Assembly: GCA_014529385.2 (NCBI GenBank)
Contig: CM043957.1
Location: forward strand, 70,193,003 to 70,257,002
DNA: 64,000 nt
Direction: 5' to 3'
Source: Adiantum capillus-veneris
Lineage: Eukaryota; Streptophyta; Polypodiopsida; Polypodiales; Pteridaceae
Every line of letters begins with the position of its first letter. Positions within the stretch are counted from its first letter, which is position 1. Made by a program: the position numbers and the translations under genes. The notes below the pieces were generated by a model, which was not told the DNA's origin, ran no database searches, and saw only the letters and a program-made list of their open reading frames with translations. Shown piece after piece: positions 22,316 to 33,329 of this stretch.

Positions 22316-22540
22316 GCAGCCATGTGGATGGGAGAGCAAGCATTCTAATAATAACTATTATGTAAACAGATTTCTCTTCATTTTCAAAGTTAGCATTTTA
22401 ATAATATGTGTAGATGTAAAGAGATTCCCCTTCATTTGTAGCCACGTGGATAGGAGTCCAAGCATTTTAATAATAAGTATAGATGTAAACAGATTCCCCT
22501 TCATTTTTAAAGTTAGCATTTTCATTTGTTTGAATAAAAC
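22316..22540. repeat. Tandem duplication, 122-bp period
   Basis: Copies start at G(C/T)AGCCA(T/C)GTGGAT (22316 and 22438) and share AATAATAA-TAT--TGTAAACAGATT and TTCATTTT-AAAGTTAGCATTTT. Within the first copy the GTAGATGTAAA-AGATTCCCCTT part is itself duplicated. Confidence 0.75.
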
Positions 22541-22829
22541 AACAAAGATCATCTTTTTTTATACTAAAAAAAAGTGCTTGGTAGAGCTTGAATTGCTTAA
22601 AACTTAGAAAATTACAAAGAGCGTCCGCATATCCTTTGCACATGGATAACCAAGAAAGAATACATCAAAGGGAGAGCAAACCTTACAACTTTAGCTTGTA
22701 GGTATCACTACAATGTATTCTCCACCAACACGTTTCTAGAACAACAAAGATCATCTTATACTAAAGTATAAGAAACTCAAACTTGGGTATTATTTGCATG
22801 CAAAATCTAAAAACCTCTTTGCTTTGGGT

Positions 22830-22864
<35 letters not shown>
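22830..22864. repeat. (GA)n microsatellite
   Basis: About 17 GA dinucleotides. Confidence 0.95.
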
Positions 22865-22865
<1 letters not shown>

Positions 22866-23801
22866 ATTCTACATTGTTGCATGTTCTAACATTGTTCTAA
22901 AGTGTTAGTCGATAGAGACTTGTTGAGTACCTGGCATGAAGAAGAAGAGAACTTTAACATCGTAGGAAACTATCCCAAGAAGATGAGGGTGTAGACTACA
23001 AACTCATTGACTGCTTGAGGAGGCTCCATTGTTTGGAGGGAGAACTCAAGAAGAGCACCTCCTTTGCCCTCCTCGGTAGTCTTCAATCAAGCCAACTCCC
23101 GTGGCATCGCAACCCTGATCAACCTTGATTAACTTGGCTTTGCGAAGCTGTGCAAGCTAGTCGGCATCATGGCTGCTTGCCTGCCTATAGTTCTCCTCAC
23201 GCACTACCTTAGGCCATGACAATCTGAGCCATGCAGGTAGTTAATAACATGCAATCTAGATAAGCCATCTCATTGTTGTCATCACCTCAACATGCAGTTG
23301 CATAGCGGGGCGGAAGAGGGGCTTTGCATTAGAGGTAGCCTCCTATTTTGAGGATGAAATGCTCTCGACTGGGATCGAATACCATCATGATATTAGAATC
23401 AAATCTGGTTTCAAGCATGAGACCTAGTAGTTCAACATTTGCTTGTTGGCCATGGGATTGAGTGAGGATGGAAGTGATGTAGACAAATATAGCAAGCGGC
23501 AGAAACAACAAGCGACAACAGCCATTAGGAAAGGACTGGGGTGTAGAAGTGCCTCTTTATTTGCCATGGGATTAGAAATGCAATTAAGGAATGAGAAAAT
23601 GGGGGATTTCCATGTGGACTGAAATGGTAGGTGTGGTAGGTCCTAAAAGTGACTGGTCAAACTTATAGGCCTAGAGGTGGAGGGGTCTTTTCTTTATTAA
23701 TAAAATGAGAAAATTGAAAAAATGAACCTTTTTCCAAAAAGTTGGGGTAAAACTCTACTCTTTCTCTCTCTAGAGGCTACTAACTCCTCCCCCCTCCCTC
23801 C

Positions 23802-24123
23802 TATTATTGAGGCAATAGGGGTTGAGGAATTGCATAAAATTACCAAACAAAGCATTTTAGTACTTCAATACAGGATTCACACATGATTCAATACCCTTTC
23901 AGTATGCAGTAAGGAATCAAGGAACAAAACAGGAACTGAACACAAAAAAGAGACAAAAACAGAGTTCTTCATAGCTAAAAGCTCTTCATTCCTTCTTTTC
24001 CTCTCTCTCATCTCATTACAAGGGGCGCAAGATAACTTACTTCCAGAATTGAAGAGGTATAAGCTATTTAACTTACAAAAGACTGAAACCAACACTTAAC
24101 TGAAAATATATCTAAGGTTAACA
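23802..24123 (-). repeat. Gypsy (Tat-like) 3' LTR
   Basis: 322 bp. On the plus strand it runs TATTATTGAGGCAATAGGGG to CTAAGGTTAACA. The outer tip has TA where the 5' LTR has TG. Confidence 0.88.
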
Positions 24124-24338
24124 CCTGGCACAACCCAGTGGCAAAAAGTTTTTAAGCTCAAAAAACATTTTGACTTGACACCCTTTAATCCCTTGTTCCA
24201 AAAAAATTCTGAGTGCTTACTAGATAACAGTATGCAAAGTATAGTGCCTGGAATTGAATCCAAGTTGTACAAATACATAATATTATACCAATAAGACACT
24301 TCCCATCCCACTAATGTTAAAAAACACTATTCTAATAA

Positions 24339-26453
24339 CTAAATATCAGAATCCCCTGGTAACTCCTTCACAGGCTCCCCCAAGGAAACTGATAATTGTG
24401 CCAATGTCGCAGGTCTGGTTTCATCCTCGGTGGTTATTGCAACCCCTTTCGCAGTGTCTTTCAAGGTTTCCTCTTGCTGAAAGCCTAGAAACTTCCCAAT
24501 TACATCTTCTTGGCCCAAAATATCTTGAACAACCTCTGCTACAGTACCTGTACTTGTCTTCAACTTCTTTAGGTTCTGATCAGTAACCTGCTCAGTAACA
24601 AGTGATGGTACATCCAGATTCATGGCCTCATGTGTCTCTACTGCATCTATAAGACTATGGAAATCCTTTTTTCCCTCAAGGCCATGTGCAGCTTCCTTAG
24701 TTACCTGATGGAGTTTCCCCTGCTCAATTCTCTGTTCTTGAAAGACATCTACAAGCTTTTGCAGTTTGAAATCATCAAACTCTTTTTTGATGTCCTCATA
24801 TCACTTTTCAAGAAGCTTATATTCACCAGTTTGCTTCTCCTTGGCAAAACTTTGGTATGGAATATTAACTAGAGAAACCATTCTCCTTTTTAATTCCAAC
24901 CACACTTGCTCTCTCTGTTTTCTGACCTCAGTCTTCAGTACTTCAACTTCATGTGGTAGTAAATACCGCCCATCCAAATCTAAATCTTCATCAAACATTT
25001 CCCTCAGTTTTGCTTCTAGTTCCTAGAAAGCCTGTACCCTGCTCAAAAGCACACTATTCTTAGATTGCAACTTAGAATGATCATTTTTCAATACCTCCAA
25101 TTGGGTATCTAGAGTTGATAGACACCGTTCCTTCAATGACTGAATGATTTCTTATGTTCTTTCCCTTTTGTGTAACTAAAACCAATAGAACTCAACAACA
25201 TTGTTAGCAGTGAGTAACTCCTCCTTCAGTTTAAGAATTATGCCCTCTTGATCTGAAATCAACTTGGCATCTCCCTCAGTTCTGATGGAAACAATATGAA
25301 GTTGGACAATTTGATTTTCCAACTGATACTTTTCTCTTTTCCAAACTAAACTGCTCAATTGGCTCTGCGAGGCAAAGTTTCTAACAAGGTCAAGAGCCTT
25401 TTAAACTTCTGAAATAGTAACTTGATATCCAAATTTACTAAACAATACTTCTTTCCCCAAATCTTGTTTGGCTTCTATGGCAGGACTTTCCATTTTCTTC
25501 CTCTTCAATTTCAAGGATGGCTTAGTAAGAAAAAATTACCGGCTTCAACATTTGTAATGGGTTTTGGGGTCCCCATTAAAGTGTCTAGATCAGTATTAAA
25601 CTGATTCCCCAAGCTTTTCCACATTTCATCTTCATCCTTGTCAGTTTTTGATGGCTCCCTGTTTTGGCTCTGAGGATCCCTCAGCTTTTTCCTTCTGCTT
25701 CATCGTGAATACTGCCCATGTCAGTATCCTTGCTTCTCTCAGCCTGAGCTTAAGCAAAAGAATCTTTGTTGGACAAACCCCCATATTCTATAGCACTTAA
25801 GGTTATTCCCCCCAAAGTTCTCATGCTTATTGCATGAACCTGTAGTGCAATGAGAAAAGATCCAATCTTTGTGGATCAGTCCTTTCTCTTTTTCTTCTGA
25901 AACACTTTTGAACTGATCCTTTGAAAGAGTAGGTTGGCCCAATCTATCTTTCTTCCACCCTCAGCATGGAGAAGAGCATAAGTTTCCTTAGAAATATTCT
26001 CAAGTACACACACTTTTCCAAATACCACTTGATTTGCTGAAATTTGAAAGGATTCTACAGTTTGCTCACTGGGTAGTAGCCTCTGTCACCTTGAGCCTGT
26101 CCAAACTCTGATTCCATCATAGCATCTGAAGCCCTCCCAGCATAGTTATCTTCCTCCAAATGTTGCTAAAACACTTTAGACATTAACTATGGGCTTAACC
26201 AAAAACTACCAAATATACTACCCTTAGTGTCTTGAACATGGCTTAACAAGGTCATTAGAGAATAATTATTCCTCCAATGCCTCCAAGGCAACATAGCATA
26301 CTGAAGGAGACCAATCCTCTTGAGCCATTCCTTGTGTGCTACTACCTTAAAATCCAACTCCTGATGCATGTCAAGGAATGTGTAATCAACAGGACCAGCT
26401 TCCATGGCGAGTGGTGACTCTTCAAGAGGTGTAGAGAGCTCTTCATCAATCAT
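24339..26453 (-). pseudogene. Extra coiled-coil reading frame downstream of gypsy integrase
   Basis: Minus-strand segments at 26453-26187, 25942-25739, 25358-25176, 24998-24801 and 24623-24339 form a protein-like series broken by stops and shifts. The N-terminal part (DYTFLDMHQELDFKVVAHKE, RIGLLQYAMLPWRHW) looks globular. The middle and end are Lys/Glu/Leu-rich with heptad-like spacing (KREKYQLENQIVQLH, EVEVLKTEVRKQREQ), suggesting a long coiled coil. It lies between integrase and the 3' LTR, where Tat-type and env-like elements carry additional ORFs. I see no signal peptide or transmembrane segment, so an envelope role is not supported. The function is unknown. Confidence 0.5.
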
Positions 26454-26462
26454 TATATCTGC

Positions 26463-26747
26463 TGTTGAAGATGATGAAACAGGAAACAGAAGGAAGACAA
26501 CAACTCAGAGTAGGAAGAAGATGGAGAAGGAGAAGACACAGAGCTTGCGTACAAGATCTCTGTAGTCTCTCTCTCTCTCTCTCTGTATTAGAATAATAGA
26601 GTATACAAACTCAGAGCTACAAAGCTTATATGAAACCCTAAGAGATAAGGTGTCCTTTCACACCAGATGTCCAGGGGGAAAAACCCAGTGGGAGAAAAGT
26701 TCCCCTGGTGAAGCGCGTATACACAGTAACACTACTACATGTCTACA
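26463..26747 (-). repeat. Nested copia 3' LTR
   Basis: About 285 bp, bounded TGTTGAAGATG...CATGTCTACA on the plus strand, with a CT-repeat near 26568. The outer boundary is inferred because no partner LTR is present. Confidence 0.65.
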
Positions 26748-26791
26748 AATCCCCCCTGTAGTGATAGTGTGAATCCGTACAAGGTAGCAGA

Positions 26792-29025
26792 TCACCATGT
26801 GTATGAGAGTAAGCTCAAAGCCTTTCGGAAAGCTTCAAACTTTTCTCGTGATAACGCCTTCATAAATAGATCTGCAATGTTATCCTGTGTAGGATAGTAA
26901 GTTAGTGTGATCTCCCCTGCATGTAGCCTTTCCCTGACATAGTGGTAGTGAACCTCTATGTGCTTTGTTCTTGCATGAAATACTGGATTCCTTGCAACTG
27001 CCATAGCACTCTGACTGTCAGTGAAAATGGTAGTGGGTGCCTGTTGACACTCACAAAGATCTTCCAATAACCTGCGTATCCATACACAATCAACTGTTGC
27101 CGTGAAAGCTGCCCTGTACTCAGCTTCACAAGTTGATGTAGCCACTGTGGGTTGCTTCTTGCTTAGCCAAGATATACATGCATTTCCCAAGAAAAAACAA
27201 TTGCCACTTGTGGAATGTCGTGTGTCAAAATCACCAGCCCAATCTGAATCGCTGTAACCAAGAAGCTGCATAGAACTGTGCTTTCCATACATATCCCCCC
27301 TTGGAAAGAACATGGCAAGATTAGGGGTACCTGAAAGGTAACGAAGTATGCGATTCACAGCCTGCCAATGATGCATACCTGGGCTGTGCATAAATCTTCT
27401 TGCTTGTGAAACCCCAAATTGAATGTCTGGATGAGTGTTGCCTTCCAAATATATCAAGCAACCAACGGCTGTTGCATAAGTATGTACATCAAAAGGTTCT
27501 CCAGCATCGTGCATGCTCAACTTTGATCCAGTTTCTACAGGTGTAGAGATTGGTTTACAATTTTGCATACCAAACTTGTCCAAAATTTTATGCAAATATT
27601 TTGCCTGCAACATGTATATGCCATCCTCTGATTGCACAAACTGAATACCCAAGTAATAATGTAGCAAACCAATATTAGACATCTCAAAGGTTTTTCTCAA
27701 AGCATCTTTAAACGCTTCAATTTCATTTGCATTATTGCCTGTAAGAAGCATATCATCCACATAAATGTTAGCATAATGAGAACTCCATCTCTCTTTTTGA
27801 CATACAAAGTACTTTCTGTTGGACTATTCTGAAATCCCTGGCCAATCAAATAAGTATGTATCTTCTCATACCATGCTCTTGGAGCCTGTTTGAGACCATA
27901 CAAAGCTTTACGCAATCTACATACCTTTTGCTCTTGACCTTTTACAACAAAACCACTTGCTTGACTTACATAAACTTCTTCCTGCAAATCACCATTCAAA
28001 AAAGCAGTTTTGATATCCAACTGATGCACTTTCCAACCATGATGAGCAGCAATTGCAACTAGTGATCTAACTGTGGACGCACGAGAAGTGGGAGCAAAGG
28101 TTTCATCATAATCTATGCCTTTCTGTTGCGCATAGCCTTTTGCCACAAGCCTTGCTTTGTACCTGTCAACAGTACCATCTTGTTTCCTTTTTACCTTAAA
28201 AACCCACTTTGTACCAATAGGTTTTTTACCTGTAGGCAAGTCCACTAGATCCCATGTATGATTCTTATGAATAGAATCAATTTCTTGCTGCATAGCATCT
28301 TTCCACTGAACACACTCTAAAGCTTGTTCAAACGAATCAGGCTCATCTGCATCACAAAGAGTGCTAAAGCAAGCCAAATCTACTTGCTCTCTGCCAAAAG
28401 TAGTACCAAGACGTGTTTTTCATGGCAACGGTGCATCCAACTTGCTATCCTGCAAAGTTTTCTGAACCCATTTAGGCAAGGTTCTTTCTTCCCTGAGAAC
28501 TTCTTGCTCTTCACGCACAATTTCCTCTACATCATGAGGTGTCACATGCTGATCAAAATATTGATCAAGATTATCAACCTGTTGTGATTCTTGATTCTCC
28601 ACAAAAGAAGGAAGCAAACCTTCAAGTACATCATGTGTCTGCATATGAGGTACATCAAAAGCAACCATAGGTTGAGCAGTAGTTTCTGCAAAAATTACAT
28701 CACGACTTTCAAAAATCTTGTTTGTAGCAGGATTGTAAAGTCTATAACCTTTACTTCCACTACTGTACCCCACAAATATACATTTGATTGCCTTATCATC
28801 AAGCTTCCCACATAACTGCTGAGGGATGTGAGCATAAGCAAGACAACCAAAAACACGAAGATAACTGACTGAAGGTTTTCTGTCATACCAAGCTTCATAT
28901 GGAGTAGTGGTCTTCAAGGCACGAGTAAGACACCTGTTCAAAACATGTGCTGCACAAGCAACTGCCTCCATCCATAGCTTATGAGGAAAACTCTTAGCCT
29001 TGAGCATACATCTAGCCGTCTCCAT
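26792..29025 (-). pseudogene. pol: Nested copia pol: integrase C-terminus, RT, RNase H
   Basis: From 29025, the integrase tail (SFPHKLWMEAVACAAHVLNR, YEAWYDRKPSVSYLRVFG, FVGYSSGSKGYRLYNP) runs to a stop near 28419. The frame resumes into RT: WKDAMQQEIDSIHKNHTW, KPIGTKWVFKVKRKQDG, HQLDIKTAFLNGDLQEEVYV, LYGLKQAPRAWYEKI. A one-base shift near 27770 falls just before the IYVDDMLL active site, which is intact in the next frame. RNase H has STCEAEYR and TDSQSAMAVARN, ending DLFMKALSREKFEAFRKAL. The sequence is close to the element at 13.5-18.6 kb in type but not a copy of it. Only one stop and one shift are seen over 2.2 kb. Confidence 0.93.
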
Positions 29026-29186
29026 TAAGAAGGTGAAGTAGAAGAAACATCAATGGTGAGAGGTTTTTTGGACATGGCCATAGAGAGAAGCAAAACGCAG
29101 AAGGGAAAATGTGCGCAAGGTAAGTGTAAAGAAGCTTGGGGTAAAATGAGTTCGAGGTAACTCATAAATTTAAACTTTGAAATTAC

Positions 29187-30585
29187 TCAACATGACTCTT
29201 CACCACTAACCATGTAAATCCCCACAAAATTTGCCACATGCTTTAACTCATCATTAATCTTACTCTTGAAATAAGGGTTCCCACCCACGAAAGGTTTCAG
29301 TTGAAAACCATGCATTGCTTTAGGGAATATTCTTCCTTCAAAGTCTGCCAATAAAAATGTTGAATCCCCTTTCTCTTCTGCAATTTGAAAAGAACCCAAA
29401 TACCTCAGTTTTAGTTTTCCTGGCCTCTTGCCAAGTCTGTTATTATACATTAGGACCCAATCTCCTTCTAAAAATGATTTGTATTTGATATTCCTGTCTA
29501 CCCAAGCCTGTCTTCTCCTTTGGATAGCTTCGGTTACATAAGCAGCCTGAATCCTGCTTTCTTCCAATTTCAATAGTTGCTCCTGTCTACAAGCTGATGA
29601 TTCATCTACTGACAATTTATATTGAATTGCAATTCTCAAACTAGGAAGAACAAATTCCATTGGAACAATTGCTTCCAAGCCATACACCATCTTGAATGAT
29701 GTCATCCCTGTACTTACTTTAAATGCTGTCCAGAATGCCCATAGTGTTGAATCTAATTTTGTATCCCAGTCTTTCATGTTCTCTGAAACAATTCTTCTCA
29801 AAATTCCTACCAGAGTTTTGTTAGTGGATTCTGCCTGACCATTAGCCTGTGGATAGTAAACTGTGGACTTTGTATGGATAATTAGGTGATATTCAGTAAG
29901 CTTCCTGATTACTTTATTGATAAAATGTCCTCCTTGATTCCACTCGACATACAAACCTAGTCATTAGTATTTTGTAAAGAAATTTAGCCACACTCTCTGC
30001 TTTGTTATCTTTCATGGCCCGTGCTTCTACCCACTTGGTACGATAGTGTGCTGCCACAAGAATTGTTCCCTCTATAAACTTTGATGTTGGCTTCACAGGG
30101 CCCACAAAATCTAACCGCCATTTTTGAAAAGGTTCAAGTGGTAAAATAGGTTGTAAAGGCAACCTATCAGCATTCAAGGGTCTGTAATCCCTTTGACATG
30201 TCAAACATGTCTTTACAAACTGATGGCCACCACAAACCTGCTTGTAAAATTTTTTTTGCTCTGATATCCCTAAAAAATGTCCTCCTGCCTTACTTGAATG
30301 AGCTTCAGATAATATTGTTTTTTGTTCAAAATGCTCTACACATCTCCTGAGAATCTGATCAATTTCCTTTTTATACAAAACTCCCATTATTACTGTAAAA
30401 GACCTGCTTTGCCGTGCAAGTTTCTTTCTTTGTGTAACTACCATTTGTCTTGGTAAAACACCTTCAAGAAGAAAGTACAACATATCTGCATACCAGGAAT
30501 CCTTATCTTGAATCACCTGAACTGGAAACAGGTTTGCATCAGGTAATTCATCAATCGCCTGAGTGGGAACTTCACCTGTAGCCAA
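29187..30585 (-). pseudogene. Gypsy (Tat-like) integrase
   Basis: The zinc-binding part has H-X-type residues in SEAHSSKAGGHF and the CLTCQR pair. The core starts WRLDFVGPVK (first Asp). The second acidic position reads AAHYRTKWVEA where most gypsy integrases have ATDYFTKW, so Asp is replaced by His. A shift near 29930 separates this from WNQGGHFINKVIRKL and YYPQANGQAESTNKTL (Glu). The C-terminal part has the SFLEGDWVLMYNNR and GKLKLRYLGSFQI blocks typical of gypsy integrase tails. No chromodomain follows. The catalytic substitution and frameshift make it inactive. Confidence 0.88.
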
Positions 30586-32108
30586 TATGCAATAACCTGC
30601 TCCTGACCTGGTTTATGAATTATTGCATAGTCGAATTCCTGCATCAATAGGACCCATCTAGCAAGTCTTCCTAACAAATGTGGCTTGTTTACCAAATGCA
30701 CCAGGGCTTGATGATCCACATGAATGGTTGCCTGATTGGCTAGCAAATAATGCATGAATTTCTGAAGTCCAAAAATCATCCCCAAACATTCCCTTTCAGT
30801 GACTGAATAATTTCTTTCTCTAGAGGACAAGACCCTTGCATAGTAGATTGGTTTAAACCAACCTTTTTCAGCTTCCTGCATCAAAACTGCACCAATGGCT
30901 AAATGAGAAGCATCAACAAACAGGTGGAATGGTTGTTTCCAATTGGGAGGGATTAAGATAGGTGCAATTACAAGCATTTTATTCAATAAAGTAAAAGCCC
31001 TTTCTTGCTCCTCCTTCCCAAAAAAAATCCACATTCTTTTTGGTTAAATGAGTTAGGGATGGACATAGATGAGCTAGGTATCTCAAAAACCTTGTATGCC
31101 ATTTAACTTGTCCAACAAATCTCATCAGTTTCTTGACATTTTTGGGAACATGTTCCTTCAAAATAGTTTCCACCTTTTTGGGATCAATTGCAATGCCCTG
31201 TGGACTGATTATGTGGCCCAACAAAATGCCCCTTTTTACTGCAAATGCACACTTTGTAGGGTTGAGTGACATTCTAGCCTCCCTGCATTTCTAAAAAATA
31301 ACTTCAAATGAAACAAATGTTCATCTTTGTTTCTTGAAACACTAAAATCATCCAAAAACACCTTCATGAATGTTGTCAGGTAAGGATTAAAAACTTCCAT
31401 GACCCATTTCTAAAATGTTGGTGGTGCATTCTTCAATCCAAAGTTCATTACGATGGAAGCATACACACCCAATTCTGTAATAAATGCAATTTTGTCTCTG
31501 TCCTCCGAAGCCATATTGGCCTAATTATAGCCACTAAAACCATCCAGAAAGCTATACATTTACTTTCCAGCAATTGCATCTAACATTGCATCACATTAAG
31601 GTAGTGGAAATGGATCAGTGATTGTAGCAGAATTCAGTTTTCTATAGTCCATACAGACTCTGATTTTGCCATTTTTCTTTGGAACCACCACAATGGGTGA
31701 CAACCAAGTTACTTTATCTACTGGATAAATGAAACCCACTTTCAAAAGATTATCTATTTCCTCCTTCACCTGTTTGGCATAATTAGGATTCATCCTATAT
31801 TGCTACTGCTTGATTGGTACTGCATCTGTTTTTAAATTGATTTTATGCTGACATACTGCTAGATTTGCTCCCTTCATATCAGTATAAGACCATGCAAAAA
31901 TATCTTTAAACTCTTGCAATAAAGTTTTCAATGACCTCTTAAAATTCAGGTCCAATTCAGACACCTTGAGAAATTTGGGCTCTTTTTCCTCCCCCAAATT
32001 CATATCTTCCAAATCATATTCTCTGACCCTTGAACTCTTTGACATTTGCTCCTTAAACATTCTATCTGCATGCTTTATTTCTTCTACTATTTCCTGATGC
32101 TCTTGCAA
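30513..32108 (-). pseudogene. Gypsy (Tat-like) reverse transcriptase and RNase H
   Basis: The RT starts with VKEEIDNLLKVGFIYPVDK, SPIVVVPKKNGKIRVCMDYR and NSATITDPFPLP. After a shift and several stops it continues FLDGFSGYN, MNFGLKNAPPTF and VFLDDFSVSRNKDEH, then LNPTKCAFAVKRGILLGH and the thumb PKNVKKLMRFVGQVKW. RNase H has LFVDASHLAIGAVLMQ, YSVTERECLGMIFGLQKF and HVDHQALVHLVNKP, giving the D-E-D set. A shift near 31000 separates thumb and RNase H. The order and motifs are those of non-chromovirus gypsy. At least four stops fall in the palm region. Confidence 0.92.
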
Positions 32109-32271
32109 CTTTTAAGTAATGACTGTGCTACCTGAAACATTTCAGCTATTTGTCCGTTTTATGTCATGTGACTGTACCTGATTATGAACTGCATCTGCAA
32201 TCATTTTTCACATCTACTTCAAAAATAGGAATGACTGTCTCATTCCTTTGAAGAAATTATTCTTCCTCATC

Positions 32272-33021
32272 TTATTCAATAGCTTCTCCCATGTTGATGC
32301 CTTCTGCATACAAGGGTCTAAAACCAGGTGGGATAGTTTTCCTAGGAATCATCTGCATTCTGACCTTCTTCTTGCCCTGTTTAATAACAATGGTGTCCGC
32401 ACCCCAAAGTTGTTTAACTTTGGCTGCTCTTAACCATGGTCTTCCCAAGATCATTGGATAGGAACATGTTGTTTCCTCCAATCTTAGAATCACAAAATTA
32501 ACAGCAAAGATTAATCCTGCAACAATGATAGTCTAATTCCTTAGAATTCCCAAAGGTTGTACTCTTCTTTGGTATTCCAACTTCACTCGAAAAGGTGCAG
32601 GTTCCCATTTGGTTAAATTCAATTTCTTACAAACTAATTGATGAAGGATGCTTACTCCTGATCCTCCATCCACCAACACATCTGACAAATATAATTTTCC
32701 AATTGAAATATTGATTACTGGAACCTTTTAATCCACATCTACTGGTGCTACATCTCCAGAATCGATATGTGCCAGATGAATGTGACTCATTTCCTCCTTC
32801 TGTTGAAAATCCTTTTCTCTAATTTGAGTTGTAAGTTTCCTGAGGAATACCTGACTGAAGTCAGGAACGAGTTTCAACAATTGTCCCACCTTCACTGACA
32901 TAGAGACATCCATCATTGCTTCAAAAAGTTCATATGATAGCCCCTTAGCAGGAGATTGTACTAAATTATCAGGTTTGATGTGATGATGTAACTCTTCAGA
33001 ATCGGATTGTTTACAGCCCAA
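32272..33021 (-). pseudogene. Gypsy (Tat-like) protease region
   Basis: The retroviral-type aspartic protease is marked by LYLSDVLVDGGSGVSILHQL (catalytic D-G/S-G), and ends with SYPMILGRPWLRAAK, the usual ILGRPWL block. Upstream are Lys/Gln-rich linker sequences (LTTQIREKDFQQKEEMSHIH). Stops at about 32533 and 32731 break it. Confidence 0.88.
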
Positions 33022-33329
33022 ATTTTACCATATTTTCTGCACTAAACCTATTGGCCAAAAATCTGCTGGATCTTCAGCTCTTTGATTGGATTGGATTTCC
33101 TTTAAAAATCCTCATTGGATTTTACCTTGAGCTTTCCAATTAATAGGATCCTCAGGATCTTTCCCTGTTCCTTTTCTTGTGGTGGCACTTCCCTTTGGAC
33201 CTAGTAATAACCAAACTCTGTGCTGCCAATGGTTTCTCCACTCCTTCAATTTCAATACATTGAGAACAATGACATTGAGAAGAATGTAAAGAATGAGTGT
33301 ATGAGTTTGTAAATTTCCCCCTTGGTTCC

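Larger units (their letters stand above)
19588..23796. other. 4.2-kb spacer without a supported gene
   Basis: Content is mainly microsatellites (listed separately), a short repeated GGAGGGGAAGTGCTAGTAGA at about 20963 and 21032, and a 122-bp tandem duplication. Around 23000-23160 a short plus-strand stretch (CLRRLHCLEGELKKSTSFALL) reads as protein but is too short to place. No RNA gene is seen. Confidence 0.55.
26463..29027 (-). mobile_element. Nested copia retrotransposon, 5'-truncated
   Basis: A 3' LTR (26463-26747) with an adjacent polypurine tract (CAGGGGGGATT on the minus strand, about 26748-26758) is followed by copia RNase H, RT and the C-terminal part of integrase. Homology stops at about 29027, just before the METARCMLKAKSFPHKLW block. 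No gag, protease, integrase core or 5' LTR is present. The fragment separates gypsy integrase from the extra frame. Its coding region has few defects, so it looks younger than its host. Confidence 0.88.

Noticed and set aside
24339-26453. Envelope gene of an endogenous retrovirus-like element
   Set aside because: No signal peptide, transmembrane segment or cleavage-site pattern; a coiled coil alone is not enough.
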